Source: Solobacterium sp. UBA636 (lineage in GTDB: Bacteria; Bacillota_I; Bacilli_A; Erysipelotrichales; Erysipelotrichaceae). From it: a stretch of 14,214 nt of DNA. The notes beneath the pieces were generated by a model. It searched no databases and was not told the origin of the DNA. It saw only the letters and a program-made list of their open reading frames with translations. The stretch spans positions 638 through 14,851 of the forward strand of contig DBOW01000100.1 of assembly GCA_002299675.1 (NCBI GenBank), in the 5' to 3' direction. The translations under genes were made by a program, and so were the position numbers. Positions 1-6,651 of the stretch are shown here, one piece after another; the first letter of the stretch is position 1; each line of letters opens with the position of its first letter.

Positions 1-456
1 GAAGACAGAGTTTACTTCTTCTCTTCTAAGGATGAACTCAAGGCTATTATGGACAAGTATGGCATGACAGCTGATGTTGATACAATCTATGAAACAATCG
101 CAGCTTATGATGAGTCTATCCACAATGGTGAACATCCATCTGACGGTATCTCTAAGTCAAGTGCTACTGCAACAATCGGTACATTTGCGGAAGATGGTAC
201 TTACAAGCTGGAAGGCGAAAAGCTCAGAGTCAGAATCATGGCTCCAAGTACTCACCACACAATGGGTGGTTTATCAGTTGACCTTGAAAGACATGTAGTT
301 GATGCAAACGGTAACGCTATTCCTGGACTTTATGCCGCAGGTGAAGTTACTGGCGGTATCCATGGCGGTAACAGACTTGGCGGTAACGCAATCGTTGAAA
401 TTTTTGTTTCCGGCAGAACTGCAGCTAACACAATTACTGCTGAAATGGGTAAATAA
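1..456 (+). CDS. Fumarate reductase/flavocytochrome c-type FAD-binding flavoprotein, C-terminal part (5' truncated by window edge)
   Basis: The frame is open from base 1 and ends with TAA at 454-456, giving 151 C-terminal residues; the start lies outside the window. The fragment carries the signature end of the fumarate-reductase flavoprotein family: HHTMGG (fragment residues about 85-90), then GLYAAGEVTGG and HGGNRLGGNA, followed by a helix ending the protein. In the soluble flavocytochrome c fumarate reductases the first His of this stretch and the Arg of GGNRLGGNA bind the dicarboxylate substrate, and GEVTGG/GGNRLGGNA contact FAD. Both are intact here. The reaction is probably reduction of fumarate or a similar unsaturated acid (urocanate- and methacrylate-type reductases share these motifs), so the substrate cannot be fixed from the C-terminus. 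Whether it has an FMN or heme domain or a signal peptide cannot be seen. It is followed directly by a terminator, so it ends its transcription unit. Confidence 0.9.
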   Translation, partial: EDRVYFFSSKDELKAIMDKYGMTADVDTIYETIAAYDESIHNGEHPSDGISKSSATATIGTFAEDGTYKLEGEKLRVRIMAPSTHHTMGGLSVDLERHVVDANGNAIPGLYAAGEVTGGIHGGNRLGGNAIVEIFVSGRTAANTITAEMGK

Positions 457-478
457 TTTATAACTTAAATTATCTTTG

Positions 479-507
479 AAAACCGGCTGTTTAGCCGGTT
501 TTCCTTT
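479..507 (+). terminator. Rho-independent terminator after the flavoprotein gene
   Basis: A 10-bp perfect stem (479-488 with 493-502) contains ACCGGCT/AGCCGGT around a four-base loop (GTTT). It begins 22 bases after the stop codon and runs into a T-rich tail (TTTTCCTTTATT). It separates the flavoprotein from glycogen synthase. Confidence 0.9.
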
Positions 508-526
508 ATTAGTAATCTATTTTACT

Positions 527-554
527 TTGAAAAAACATGTCGTCATTATAAAAT
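527..554 (+). promoter_or_regulatory. Candidate sigma-A promoter for glycogen synthase
   Basis: TTGAAA at 527-532 is followed after 16 bases by TAAAAT at 549-554 (an overlapping TATAAA lies at 547-552). Transcription would start near 561, leaving a leader of roughly 37 bases that contains the AGGAG ribosome site at 587-591. This was read by eye from consensus and has no experimental support. Confidence 0.5.
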
Positions 555-597
555 ATAGAAAAGGAATAAATTAATCCAATTTTAACAGGAGAGTAAA

Positions 598-2556
598 ATG
601 GCAAAAAAGAAATCAAGTATTAGAAAAGCGGTTAAGCCAGCTGCAGAAGAAGTAAAAAAGGCTGAAGTCGCTGTTGAAGTAAAAACTGAGCCTGAAGTTT
701 TGGCTGAACCTGTAAAGGAAGAGGTTAAAGCTGAACCAGCAGCTGAAGTAAAAGAAGAAAAGAAGCCTGCACCTAAGAAAAAGTGTGCTCCAAAGAAGAA
801 AGCTGAACCTGTAAAGGAAGAGGTTAAAGCTGAACCAGCACCAGCTGCAGCTGAACCAGCAGCGGAAGTTAAAGAAGAGCCAAAAGAAGAAAAGAAAGCT
901 GCACCTAAGAAAAAGTGTGCACCTAGAAAGAAAAAGGAAGAAGTTAAGGCTGAACCAGCTGTTGAAGAAGTTCCTGTGACTGAGCCAGCAGCTGCAGAAG
1001 AACCAGCTCCAGTGGCTGAAGAAGCAGCACCAGCAGTTGAAGAAACAGCTGTTCCTGAGGAGGCTCCAGTGGTTGAAGAAGTTAAAGAAGAGTATTATTC
1101 ACCTAGAAGATCTATCGCCTTCATCGGTTCTGAATGTTATCCATTTGTAAAGACCGGCGGTCTTGGTGATGTTATGTATGCTTTGCCTAAGGAACTGGTT
1201 AAACAGAACTGTGATGTAAGAGTAATCCTTCCTCGCTATAAGTGCATTAAGCAGCAGTGGCAGGAGAAGATGGTATATCGCGGTGCCTTCCAGATGGATT
1301 TATGTTCAGATGGCAGATCTTATTATGTAGGCATTATGGAATATATTGAAGATGGAGTTGTTTATGATTTCATTGATAATGAAGAATTCTTCTCTAATGG
1401 CAATCCATATACTACTATCGTTGATGATATTCCTAAGTTCTGTTACTTCTCTAAGGCTGCCATTGCGGCTTTAAACTACATGAACTGGGTACCAAACATT
1501 ATCCATTGTCATGACTGGCAGGCAGCTTTAGTTCCAGTATTCTTAAGAACTCTGTTTGCGGAGACACCATGCGGCCAGGCCAGAACTATTCTGACTATTC
1601 ACAATCTGCGTTTCCAGGGTATCTATGATATTCCAACTATCAAGTACTGGACAGGTTTACCAGGCTACTGTTTCAATGATGCAGTATTGAAGGAAGGCAG
1701 AAGAGATGCCAATATGTTGAAGGGCGGTATTGCCTATTGTGATGCGATTACTACCGTTTCCAATACTTACGCCTATGAAATTCAGACTCCATACTATGGA
1801 GAAAATCTCGATGGCCATTTAAGATACCATTCATATAAATTAAGAGGTATCGTCAACGGTATTGACTATGATATCTGGAATCCAGAAACTGATAAACATC
1901 TGCCTGTTGGCTACAACAAGGACAATTTCTTAGAGAACAAGCGTGCCTGCAAGAAAGCTTTACAGGAAGAGCTTGGTCTAGAAGTTAATGATGGCAAATA
2001 TGTAATCGGTCTGGTATCAAGACTGACAGACCAGAAGGGTCTGGATCTGGTAAATGCCATTGTACCTTCTATTATGGATGGCAATACTCAAATGGTAGTA
2101 TTAGGTACAGGTGATAGACGTTATGAAGATTCATTCCGTTACTATGAACATGCCTATAAGGGTCAGTTCTGTGCCAACATTATGTATGATGAAACAAGAT
2201 CTCACAAGATTTATGCTGGCTGTGATGCCTTCTTAGTACCTTCACAGTTTGAACCATGCGGCTTAACTCAGCTTATTGCCATGCATTATGGTACAGTACC
2301 AATTGTCAGAGAAACAGGTGGTCTTAAGGATACAGTTGAACCATACAACCAGTACTATAACTGGGGTAATGGCTTCACATTCGACAGATATGATGCCGGT
2401 CTATTATTAGATGCCATCAACAGATCTAAGACTTTCTTCTTTACTGACCGTTATCATTTTGATGAGATGGTTAGAAGAGATATGGAAAAAGATGTATCAT
2501 GGACTGTATCAGCCAAGCAGTATAAAGACTTATATCTTGAACTTACTCAGTGGTAA
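598..2556 (+). CDS. glgA: Glycogen synthase (ADP-glucose type, GT5) with a long low-complexity N-terminal extension
   Basis: The protein has 652 residues; the usual GlgA is about 470-490. The catalytic part starts near residue 172 (RSIAFIGSECYPFVKTGGLGD) with the KTGGLGD motif that binds ADP-glucose. It continues through HCHDWQAA, TVSNTYAYEI, GIVNGIDYDIWNP, the second Rossmann domain (GLVSRLTDQKG) and the PSQFEPCGLTQL / ETGGLKDTV nucleotide-sugar site. All expected family motifs are present, so the enzyme should transfer glucose from ADP-glucose to alpha-1,4-glucan. Residues 1 to about 165 are instead Ala/Pro/Glu/Lys/Val repeats with two PKKKCAP blocks (residues 59-65 and 103-109), predicted to be disordered. 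The ATG at 598 has AGGAG at 587-591, and the extension is continuous in frame, so it is genuinely part of the gene. No other glg gene is beside it and it is flanked by its own promoter and terminator, so it appears monocistronic. Confidence 0.95.
   Translation: MAKKKSSIRKAVKPAAEEVKKAEVAVEVKTEPEVLAEPVKEEVKAEPAAEVKEEKKPAPKKKCAPKKKAEPVKEEVKAEPAPAAAEPAAEVKEEPKEEKKAAPKKKCAPRKKKEEVKAEPAVEEVPVTEPAAAEEPAPVAEEAAPAVEETAVPEEAPVVEEVKEEYYSPRRSIAFIGSECYPFVKTGGLGDVMYALPKELVKQNCDVRVILPRYKCIKQQWQEKMVYRGAFQMDLCSDGRSYYVGIMEYIEDGVVYDFIDNEEFFSNGNPYTTIVDDIPKFCYFSKAAIAALNYMNWVPNIIHCHDWQAALVPVFLRTLFAETPCGQARTILTIHNLRFQGIYDIPTIKYWTGLPGYCFNDAVLKEGRRDANMLKGGIAYCDAITTVSNTYAYEIQTPYYGENLDGHLRYHSYKLRGIVNGIDYDIWNPETDKHLPVGYNKDNFLENKRACKKALQEELGLEVNDGKYVIGLVSRLTDQKGLDLVNAIVPSIMDGNTQMVVLGTGDRRYEDSFRYYEHAYKGQFCANIMYDETRSHKIYAGCDAFLVPSQFEPCGLTQLIAMHYGTVPIVRETGGLKDTVEPYNQYYNWGNGFTFDRYDAGLLLDAINRSKTFFFTDRYHFDEMVRRDMEKDVSWTVSAKQYKDLYLELTQW
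703..840 (+). repeat. Exact 39-bp direct repeat inside the glgA N-terminal extension
   Basis: Bases 703-741 and 802-840 are identical over 39 bases and lie 99 bases (33 codons) apart in the same frame. Both encode AEPVKEEVKAEPA. A second shared block of 22 bases (767-788 and 899-920) encodes the PKKKCAP units. The pattern indicates that the extension grew by in-frame tandem duplication. It lies inside coding sequence and lacks the spacing and palindromes of a CRISPR. Confidence 0.9.
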
Positions 2557-2566
2557 TTCTAACAAT

Positions 2567-2597
2567 CAGGGATATGCAGGAAGCATATCCCTGTTTT
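2567..2597 (+). terminator. Rho-independent terminator after glgA
   Basis: An 11-bp perfect stem (2567-2577 with 2583-2593, CAGGGATATGC/GCATATCCCTG) with a five-base loop is followed by TTTT. The stem begins 10 bases after the glgA stop and ends only 16 bases before the next ATG. Confidence 0.85.
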
Positions 2598-2602
2598 AAA
2601 AT
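2595..2602 (+). promoter_or_regulatory. -10 element immediately upstream of the DUF1284 gene (predicts a leaderless transcript)
   Basis: TAAAAT at 2597-2602 (or TTTAAA at 2595-2600 preceded by an extended-10 TG) overlaps the T-tail of the glgA terminator and lies 6-8 bases before the ATG at 2609. No clear -35 box is visible, because that position falls inside the terminator hairpin. No Shine-Dalgarno sequence precedes the ATG. If this box is used, RNA would begin at or next to the start codon. Confidence 0.4.
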
Positions 2603-2608
2603 AGAGCT

Positions 2609-2974
2609 ATGATTAAACTAAGACCGCACCATCTTCTATGCATTGAGTTTTTTGAAGGAAAGGGCTATGACACAAAACATATTGAAAATATGTTTCTTGT
2701 AATCAAGAGCCTTAATGAAGAAGACAGCTTTACACTTACTGGTGAATTAGATGATATATGTTCCTGCTGTCCCAACAGAATTAATAATCGGTGTAAAACC
2801 CAGGAAAAGGTATTAAGATATGACAAATCTATGAAAGACATCCTGAATCTTGAATATGACAAAGAATATTCATATAGAGAATTAGAAACAGCTGTTGGAG
2901 AAAAGATAGATTATCTGTTAAATGAAACCTGTACGGATTGTCAGTGGGCTTATATCTGTCACAGAAAAAAATGA
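2609..2974 (+). CDS. DUF1284 family cysteine-rich small protein
   Basis: The protein has 121 residues and opens with the family hallmark LRPHHLLC (residues 4-11), followed by FFEGKGY and ENM, as in DUF1284 proteins. Cysteines at 11, 51, 53, 54, 62, 108, 111 and 117 fall into clusters (CxCC, and CTDCQWAYIC near the end). This pattern would suit a metal or iron-sulfur site, but the function of the family is not established and none is assigned here. There is no signal peptide or membrane segment, so it is probably cytosolic. The ATG at 2609 is the only sensible start because the family motif follows at once; it has no ribosome site. The gene lies between the glgA terminator and a convergent terminator, so it is its own unit. 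Its stop codon sits inside the hairpin shared with the FemAB-like gene. Confidence 0.8.
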   Translation: MIKLRPHHLLCIEFFEGKGYDTKHIENMFLVIKSLNEEDSFTLTGELDDICSCCPNRINNRCKTQEKVLRYDKSMKDILNLEYDKEYSYRELETAVGEKIDYLLNETCTDCQWAYICHRKK

Positions 2975-3001
2975 GAGGAATTAGTTTTTCTTCTCATTTT
3001 T
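2967..3001. terminator. Bidirectional terminator between convergent DUF1284 and FemAB-like genes
   Basis: A 10-bp stem (2967-2976, AAAAATGAGA, with 2992-3001, TCTCATTTTT) has a 15-base loop. On the plus strand the hairpin ends in TTTTT; on the minus strand it ends in seven T. It overlaps the stop codon of the plus gene and the last seven codons of the minus gene, so the two coding ends themselves form the terminator. Confidence 0.75.
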
Positions 3002-4240
3002 CTTAAGCTGCATCTTATATTTGAATCTTCTGCGTTTAACTAAAAGATAATTAATAATCTTATAGGCAAATGGTCTTACGATGAAATCAAATTCACCAAT
3101 AAATTCATCAAAGTCACCGCCAAATCTTACCTTAAACTGATAGATGCCATAGGCATCAGACTTTTTGTCTATTTCACCCTCTGAGCCATAGAAATCTACC
3201 CATTTATAGCCTTCAGACTTGGCGTCCTTTAAGATCTGATAGTACATTTCATAGTTGGCATTAAGGAAAGGCAAATCTGAACTGTTGGCTCCATGGACGG
3301 TCCAGACAATATCCTTAAATTTGGCAGTTATCATGGAAGATAACACCAGTTCCTCTTCTTTTATTTCGTTAATCAGATTAAGTTCTTTATTAAATTTCTT
3401 CAGCTGATCATTAAGATCATTTATTCTGCCTTTTTTCTTTGAACCTTCGAGTTCTTTAAGTTCATTAGAAGCCTTATCAATCATTTCATCATAGTGTTTT
3501 CTTAAATTATTAAGATTAACCGTAACGATATACAGATCAGCCATATTTTTATTATGCAGGGCATTATAGAAATCATCGAAGAACTTCTTGTCTTCCAGGA
3601 ACATTCTTTTTCTGATGGCTGTTTCCTTCATCGGCTTATAGAACTTATCGAGTTCGGATGCATCAGATCTGTATACTTTTAATCCATAGGGATTATTTCT
3701 TTTTAAGAGATTTCTGGTTGTCTGATGGAAAGAATTAAGCAGATCATCTTTGGTTACATCTACTCTGAAGGTATATCTTGGGCAGGATGTTTCTGTAAAC
3801 TTCTTAGTGAAACCACGATGTTTTCCGCCAAGTGAAGTTAAATTGTCAATCAGTTTAAGATTGTCATCAAAACTTTCAATAATATTGGTATCCTGATCCA
3901 GTTTATGAATAATAATGTCAGGATCCATCTTCAGATATAGTCCGTGATGCTTCTTTACGTAGTCTTTTAATAAGTTAACTATATCTGATAGGATTTTTGG
4001 ATCATGATAGTTACAGATAAAACCTCTTGGACAGTAGAAAGTAGAATAGCCGAGAACCTTCTTTTCAATGAGCATAGCACTGCCTGCTATAGAGTTATCT
4101 TCAGTAAATAACAGTTTATGGGTTTTAGAGCCCCTTAAGTTATTTACATCAGCCCAAGCCGAGGTCTGCATAAAGTGGGGTTTATATGATGAAGCTACAT
4201 ATTCATCAAATGTTTTATCGTCAGCGTTAATAATTTTCAT
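2981..4240 (-). CDS. FemAB/MurM family peptidoglycan interpeptide-bridge aminoacyltransferase
   Basis: The protein has 419 residues, the typical length for the FemA/FemX/MurM group. These enzymes add amino acids from aminoacyl-tRNA to the stem-peptide lysine of lipid II at the inner face of the membrane. Family features in order: HFMQTSAWADV (residues 22-32), FYCPRGF (68-74), LYLKMDPD (101-108), the central FHQTTRNLLKRN (171-182), a Lys/Glu-rich helical arm predicted as a coiled coil (about 243-298), and the second GNAT-like fold with NANYEMYYQILKDAK, WVDFYGSEGE and YGIYQFKVRFGGDF. The coiled-coil arm, like the tRNA-synthetase-type arm of FemA, argues for the Fem group over simpler GNAT proteins. 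The C-terminus is Lys-rich, which would suit membrane or tRNA contact (inference). Which amino acid is added cannot be read from sequence. It is transcribed alone from a promoter 8 bases upstream of the ATG. Confidence 0.88.
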   Translation of the reverse strand: MKIINADDKTFDEYVASSYKPHFMQTSAWADVNNLRGSKTHKLLFTEDNSIAGSAMLIEKKVLGYSTFYCPRGFICNYHDPKILSDIVNLLKDYVKKHHGLYLKMDPDIIIHKLDQDTNIIESFDDNLKLIDNLTSLGGKHRGFTKKFTETSCPRYTFRVDVTKDDLLNSFHQTTRNLLKRNNPYGLKVYRSDASELDKFYKPMKETAIRKRMFLEDKKFFDDFYNALHNKNMADLYIVTVNLNNLRKHYDEMIDKASNELKELEGSKKKGRINDLNDQLKKFNKELNLINEIKEEELVLSSMITAKFKDIVWTVHGANSSDLPFLNANYEMYYQILKDAKSEGYKWVDFYGSEGEIDKKSDAYGIYQFKVRFGGDFDEFIGEFDFIVRPFAYKIINYLLVKRRRFKYKMQLKKNEKKN

Positions 4241-4248
4241 ACCTTACT

Positions 4249-4278
4249 ATTATACTCTTAAATAGATATTTAGTTTAA
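4249..4278 (-). promoter_or_regulatory. Promoter of the FemAB-like gene, -10 box 8 bases from the ATG
   Basis: On the minus strand a perfect TATAAT lies at 4249-4254 and only 8 bases (4241-4248) separate it from the ATG. A weak TTAAAC at 4273-4278 is in -35 position with an 18-base spacer. Transcription should start within about one base of the ATG. AAGG is present immediately before the ATG but too close to act as a ribosome site. Confidence 0.55.
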
Positions 4279-4351
4279 TCTATAAAATGTAAGAAAATTT
4301 CAAGAAAATGAAAAAATCTAACTAAAACGCTGTTAAGAGCTTCACATTTGA

Positions 4352-4380
4352 TTGAAACGTCTACTTTTTTGTGGTATATT
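4352..4380 (+). promoter_or_regulatory. Strong sigma-A promoter of the pyrophosphatase-like gene, predicted leaderless
   Basis: TTGAAA at 4352-4357, a 17-base spacer and TATATT at 4375-4380 with an extended -10 TGG (4372-4374) form a near-consensus promoter. The ATG starts at 4388, just 7 bases after the -10 box, so the expected transcription start coincides with the start codon. No Shine-Dalgarno sequence lies between. Confidence 0.75.
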
Positions 4381-4387
4381 GTAACTT

Positions 4388-4771
4388 ATGAGAGAGTTTG
4401 AAAATAATGCTTTATTCTGGCAGAAACTAGATTCTATTTATTTATCGGGTGATTTTAAGGTAACCTACAGAAAAGGTGAACGTCATCCAGCCAACCAGAA
4501 CATGATTTTCCCATGCGACTATGGTCATATTGAAACTGTCAATAATGACCAGGACGAAAAATTAAAGGTGTTGAAGGGTGAGGGAACAACCATTAATGCG
4601 GTGGTAGTCTGTGCCAATATTCTGGACAAGAATCTGAATGTTATTGCCTTGGTGGGCATCGAAGGTGAAGACCTGGAAAATGTCCTGGAATTCTTGAATT
4701 CCAATGATTATCAGAAAACAGTACTGATCCGAAGAGGAAATGATATTCCTGACTGGGCGGTTAATGATTAA
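4388..4771 (+). CDS. Inorganic pyrophosphatase-like protein lacking the canonical active-site signature
   Basis: The protein has 127 residues, shorter than true family I pyrophosphatases (about 170-180). The order FWQKL..., RKGERHP (29-34), IFPCDYGHIE (40-49), INAVVVCANILDKN and the closing VLIRRG resembles the short pyrophosphatase-like proteins of Firmicutes, which share the N-terminal half of the pyrophosphatase fold. The PROSITE-type active-site pattern D-x-D-[PE]-h-D is not met: D54-Q-D56-E57 is followed by K58-L59 rather than a hydrophobic residue and Asp. Pyrophosphate hydrolysis is therefore doubtful and a binding or regulatory role is possible (inference). The start is set by the promoter immediately upstream. 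It is followed after 36 bases by the AlkD-like gene, with a weak terminator and a new -10 box between, so it is probably a separate unit. Confidence 0.65.
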   Translation: MREFENNALFWQKLDSIYLSGDFKVTYRKGERHPANQNMIFPCDYGHIETVNNDQDEKLKVLKGEGTTINAVVVCANILDKNLNVIALVGIEGEDLENVLEFLNSNDYQKTVLIRRGNDIPDWAVND

Positions 4772-4793
4772 GTGGGTTTATCTCACTTTTTTT
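4770..4793 (+). terminator. Weak terminator after the pyrophosphatase-like gene
   Basis: AGTGGG (4771-4776) can pair with CTCACT (4782-4787), including one G-T wobble, around the loop TTTAT. The hairpin is followed by TTTTTT. The stem is only 6 bp, so termination may be partial. Confidence 0.5.
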
Positions 4794-4795
4794 AA

Positions 4796-4801
4796 TATAA
4801 T
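4796..4801 (+). promoter_or_regulatory. Consensus -10 box 6 bases before the AlkD-like gene
   Basis: A perfect TATAAT at 4796-4801 is followed by TTATCT and then the ATG at 4808. No convincing -35 box is visible at 16-18 bases upstream (the bases there are GTGGGTTT). There is no ribosome site before the ATG. It would give a transcript starting at the first codon of the four-gene operon. Confidence 0.5.
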
Positions 4802-4807
4802 TTATCT

Positions 4808-5476
4808 ATGAATGTTATCGAAGAATTATATAAAAGACAGGATATCAAATATCGGGATTTCAATTTAAGTCTTATTCCAGGTGCTGATATAAATAAATCA
4901 ATCGGTGTCAGAAGTCCAGAAATAAAAAAGCTGGCTAAAATGATGACTTTAGATGAAAGAAAGGAATTCATCAGTAAACTGCCTCATAGGTTTTTTGAAG
5001 AAGATATGCTTCATGCCGCGATACTCAGTGACATGAAAGAATTAAATATGAATTATATTGAAGACTTTCTTCCACATATTAATAACTGGGCAGTATGTGA
5101 CTCATTAAAGCCAAAAAGTTTCAGGAAGCATCCAGATGAAGTTATTGAATATGTAAAAAAGTGGCTTAAATCAGATAGAGACTTTACTGTCCGATCTGGT
5201 TTGATTGCTCTGATGACTTATTATCTTGACGAAAACTATAAAAAGGAATATCTTGAGTTTCCTTTAAGCATAAAAAGCCAGGACTATTACGTCGAGATGG
5301 CTGAGGCCTGGTTTTATCAGTGCGCAATGGTAAAACGTTATGATGACGCAATTGTTTATCTTGAAGAAAACAGGCTGAATGACTTCGTGCATAATAAAAC
5401 CATATCTAAATGTATAGATTCATATAGAATTGATAATGATAAAAAAGATTATCTTAAGACATTAAGGAGGAAATAG
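4808..5476 (+). CDS. AlkD-like DNA alkylation repair protein (HEAT-repeat DNA glycosylase)
   Basis: The protein has 222 residues made of helical HEAT-like repeats, matching the DNA alkylation repair (AlkD) family. Key residues are recognisable: INNWAVCDSL places W94 and D98 four apart, as the Trp and catalytic Asp are in Bacillus cereus AlkD. MAEAWFYQCAMVKR supplies a later Trp (W168) in the position of the third aromatic residue. IGVRSPEIKKLAK near residues 32-44, LPHRFFEEDMLHA and HNKTISKCIDSYRI are typical for the Firmicute subgroup. The expected role is excision of alkylated purines in the cytoplasm. It is the first gene of an operon with bcp, yaaA and a dehydrogenase, and the ribosome site for bcp lies inside its last codons, implying translational coupling. 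The stop is TAG at 5474-5476. Confidence 0.85.
   Translation: MNVIEELYKRQDIKYRDFNLSLIPGADINKSIGVRSPEIKKLAKMMTLDERKEFISKLPHRFFEEDMLHAAILSDMKELNMNYIEDFLPHINNWAVCDSLKPKSFRKHPDEVIEYVKKWLKSDRDFTVRSGLIALMTYYLDENYKKEYLEFPLSIKSQDYYVEMAEAWFYQCAMVKRYDDAIVYLEENRLNDFVHNKTISKCIDSYRIDNDKKDYLKTLRRK
5465..5470 (+). promoter_or_regulatory. Consensus ribosome binding site for bcp
   Basis: AGGAGG at 5465-5470, 9 bases before the ATG at 5480, lies within the end of the upstream gene. It is the strongest Shine-Dalgarno sequence in the window and contrasts with the complete lack of one at the operon's first gene. Confidence 0.8.
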
Positions 5477-5479
5477 AAA

Positions 5480-5935
5480 ATGTTGAATGTTAATACTGAG
5501 GCACCGGATTTTACACTATGTGATGAAAATGGAGTAAAACACAGTTTAAGTGACTATAGAGGAAAAAGAGTAATACTCTATTTCTACCCAAAGGATAATA
5601 CCTCAGGCTGTACTGCCCAGGCCTGTTTGTATTCGGCAGAGCTTCCACATTTTATGGAAAAGGGAGTAGAAGTAATCGGTATCTCCAAAGACTCGGTTAA
5701 GTCACACTTAAACTTTAAAAATAAGTATGATCTTAAGTTTACCTTATTGAGTGATGAATCCCTGGAGGTAATCAAGGCCTATGATGTATACAAGGAAAAG
5801 AACATGTATGGCAAAAAGGTTATGGGTGTTTTGAGAACTACCTATCTTATTGATGAAGAGGGTATGATTATCTATGCCTGTGATAAAGTTAAAGCTAAAG
5901 AAGATGCCACAAAAATGCTGGAGATTATTTCATGA
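5480..5935 (+). CDS. bcp: Thioredoxin-dependent thiol peroxidase, Bcp/PrxQ-type peroxiredoxin
   Basis: The protein has 151 residues, normal for Bcp. It contains the AhpC/TSA fold motifs APDFTL (8-13), LYFYPKDNTSGCTAQACLY and the later LRTTYLIDEEG. The peroxidatic Cys is C44 and the resolving Cys is C49, the C-x4-C spacing of the E. coli Bcp class. It should reduce hydrogen peroxide and organic hydroperoxides in the cytosol using thioredoxin. There is no signal peptide. The strong AGGAGG at 5465-5470 fixes the start. The last four bases (ATGA) overlap the start of yaaA, so the two are translationally coupled, which fits a joint peroxide-defence role. Confidence 0.95.
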   Translation: MLNVNTEAPDFTLCDENGVKHSLSDYRGKRVILYFYPKDNTSGCTAQACLYSAELPHFMEKGVEVIGISKDSVKSHLNFKNKYDLKFTLLSDESLEVIKAYDVYKEKNMYGKKVMGVLRTTYLIDEEGMIIYACDKVKAKEDATKMLEIIS

Positions 5936-6651
5936 AAATAATACTTGCGCCAGCCAAGAATATGCAGCTGGCAGAGGATTCTCCCTATAATCTTACTGAG
6001 CCGGTATTTATTAATGAAGCAGAAATACTCTTAAACAAGCTTAAGAAATTAAACTTTGATGAACTTAAAGAAGTATATGGTGCTTCTGATAAGATTGTGC
6101 AAGATAATCTGGAAAGACTAAAGATAAGTTTTCTGGACCGCAATCTTTCGCCAGCTATATTAAGTTATGTTGGAATTGCCTATAAACACCTTTCAGCTTC
6201 GGTTTTTACTGATGAGGAATATGAATATTTAAATACACATTTAAGAATTTTAAGCGGTCTTTATGGTGTGCTTAAACCCTTTGATGGTATCATCAGATAC
6301 CGTCTTGAGATGCAGAGCTTTGATCTCTATGATTTCTGGAAAGATAAAATATATAAAGAAGTTAAAGATGACGTCATTATTAATCTGGCATCTAAAGAGT
6401 ATTCTAAATGCATAGAGGATTACCTTGAATCAGACGTAAGATTAATTAATATTGACTTTGTAGAAGAATATAAAGGAAAACTGGTTACCAAGGCAACCTA
6501 CGCCAAAATGGCCAGAGGCGAGATGGTCCGCTATATGGCAGAAAACAGAGTTGAAGACATAAATATGCTTAAGTCTTTTAACAGAATGAACTACCAGTTT
6601 AAAGAAGAACTCTCAGATGACAGTAATCTGGTATTTGAAAGGAAGAAGTAA
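5932..6651 (+). CDS. yaaA: YaaA family peroxide stress protein
   Basis: The protein has 239 residues, close to the usual 245-260. The family pattern starts at once with IILAPAKNM (residues 3-11). It continues with YVGIAYKHLSAS (79-90), the strongly conserved LSGLYGVLKPFDGIIRYRLEM (107-127, part of the DNA-binding helix region) and late TKATYAKMARGEMVRYM. In E. coli YaaA is induced by OxyR and limits free iron and oxidative DNA damage during peroxide stress. That function is transferred here by family, and the neighbouring peroxiredoxin supports it. It starts inside the bcp stop region (ATGA overlap) and ends in TAATG shared with the next gene. No truncation is seen. Confidence 0.92.
   Translation: MKIILAPAKNMQLAEDSPYNLTEPVFINEAEILLNKLKKLNFDELKEVYGASDKIVQDNLERLKISFLDRNLSPAILSYVGIAYKHLSASVFTDEEYEYLNTHLRILSGLYGVLKPFDGIIRYRLEMQSFDLYDFWKDKIYKEVKDDVIINLASKEYSKCIEDYLESDVRLINIDFVEEYKGKLVTKATYAKMARGEMVRYMAENRVEDINMLKSFNRMNYQFKEELSDDSNLVFERKK

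Noticed and set aside
703..920. Repeated units that could suggest a CRISPR-like or intergenic repeat array.
   Set aside because: They are in frame within glgA, differ in length, have no unique equal-size spacers and encode a consistent low-complexity peptide.
4241..4387. Possible small RNA or riboswitch in the 147-base divergent region.
   Set aside because: The region is AT-rich with two outward promoters placed right at the start codons; no conserved fold or terminator was seen.
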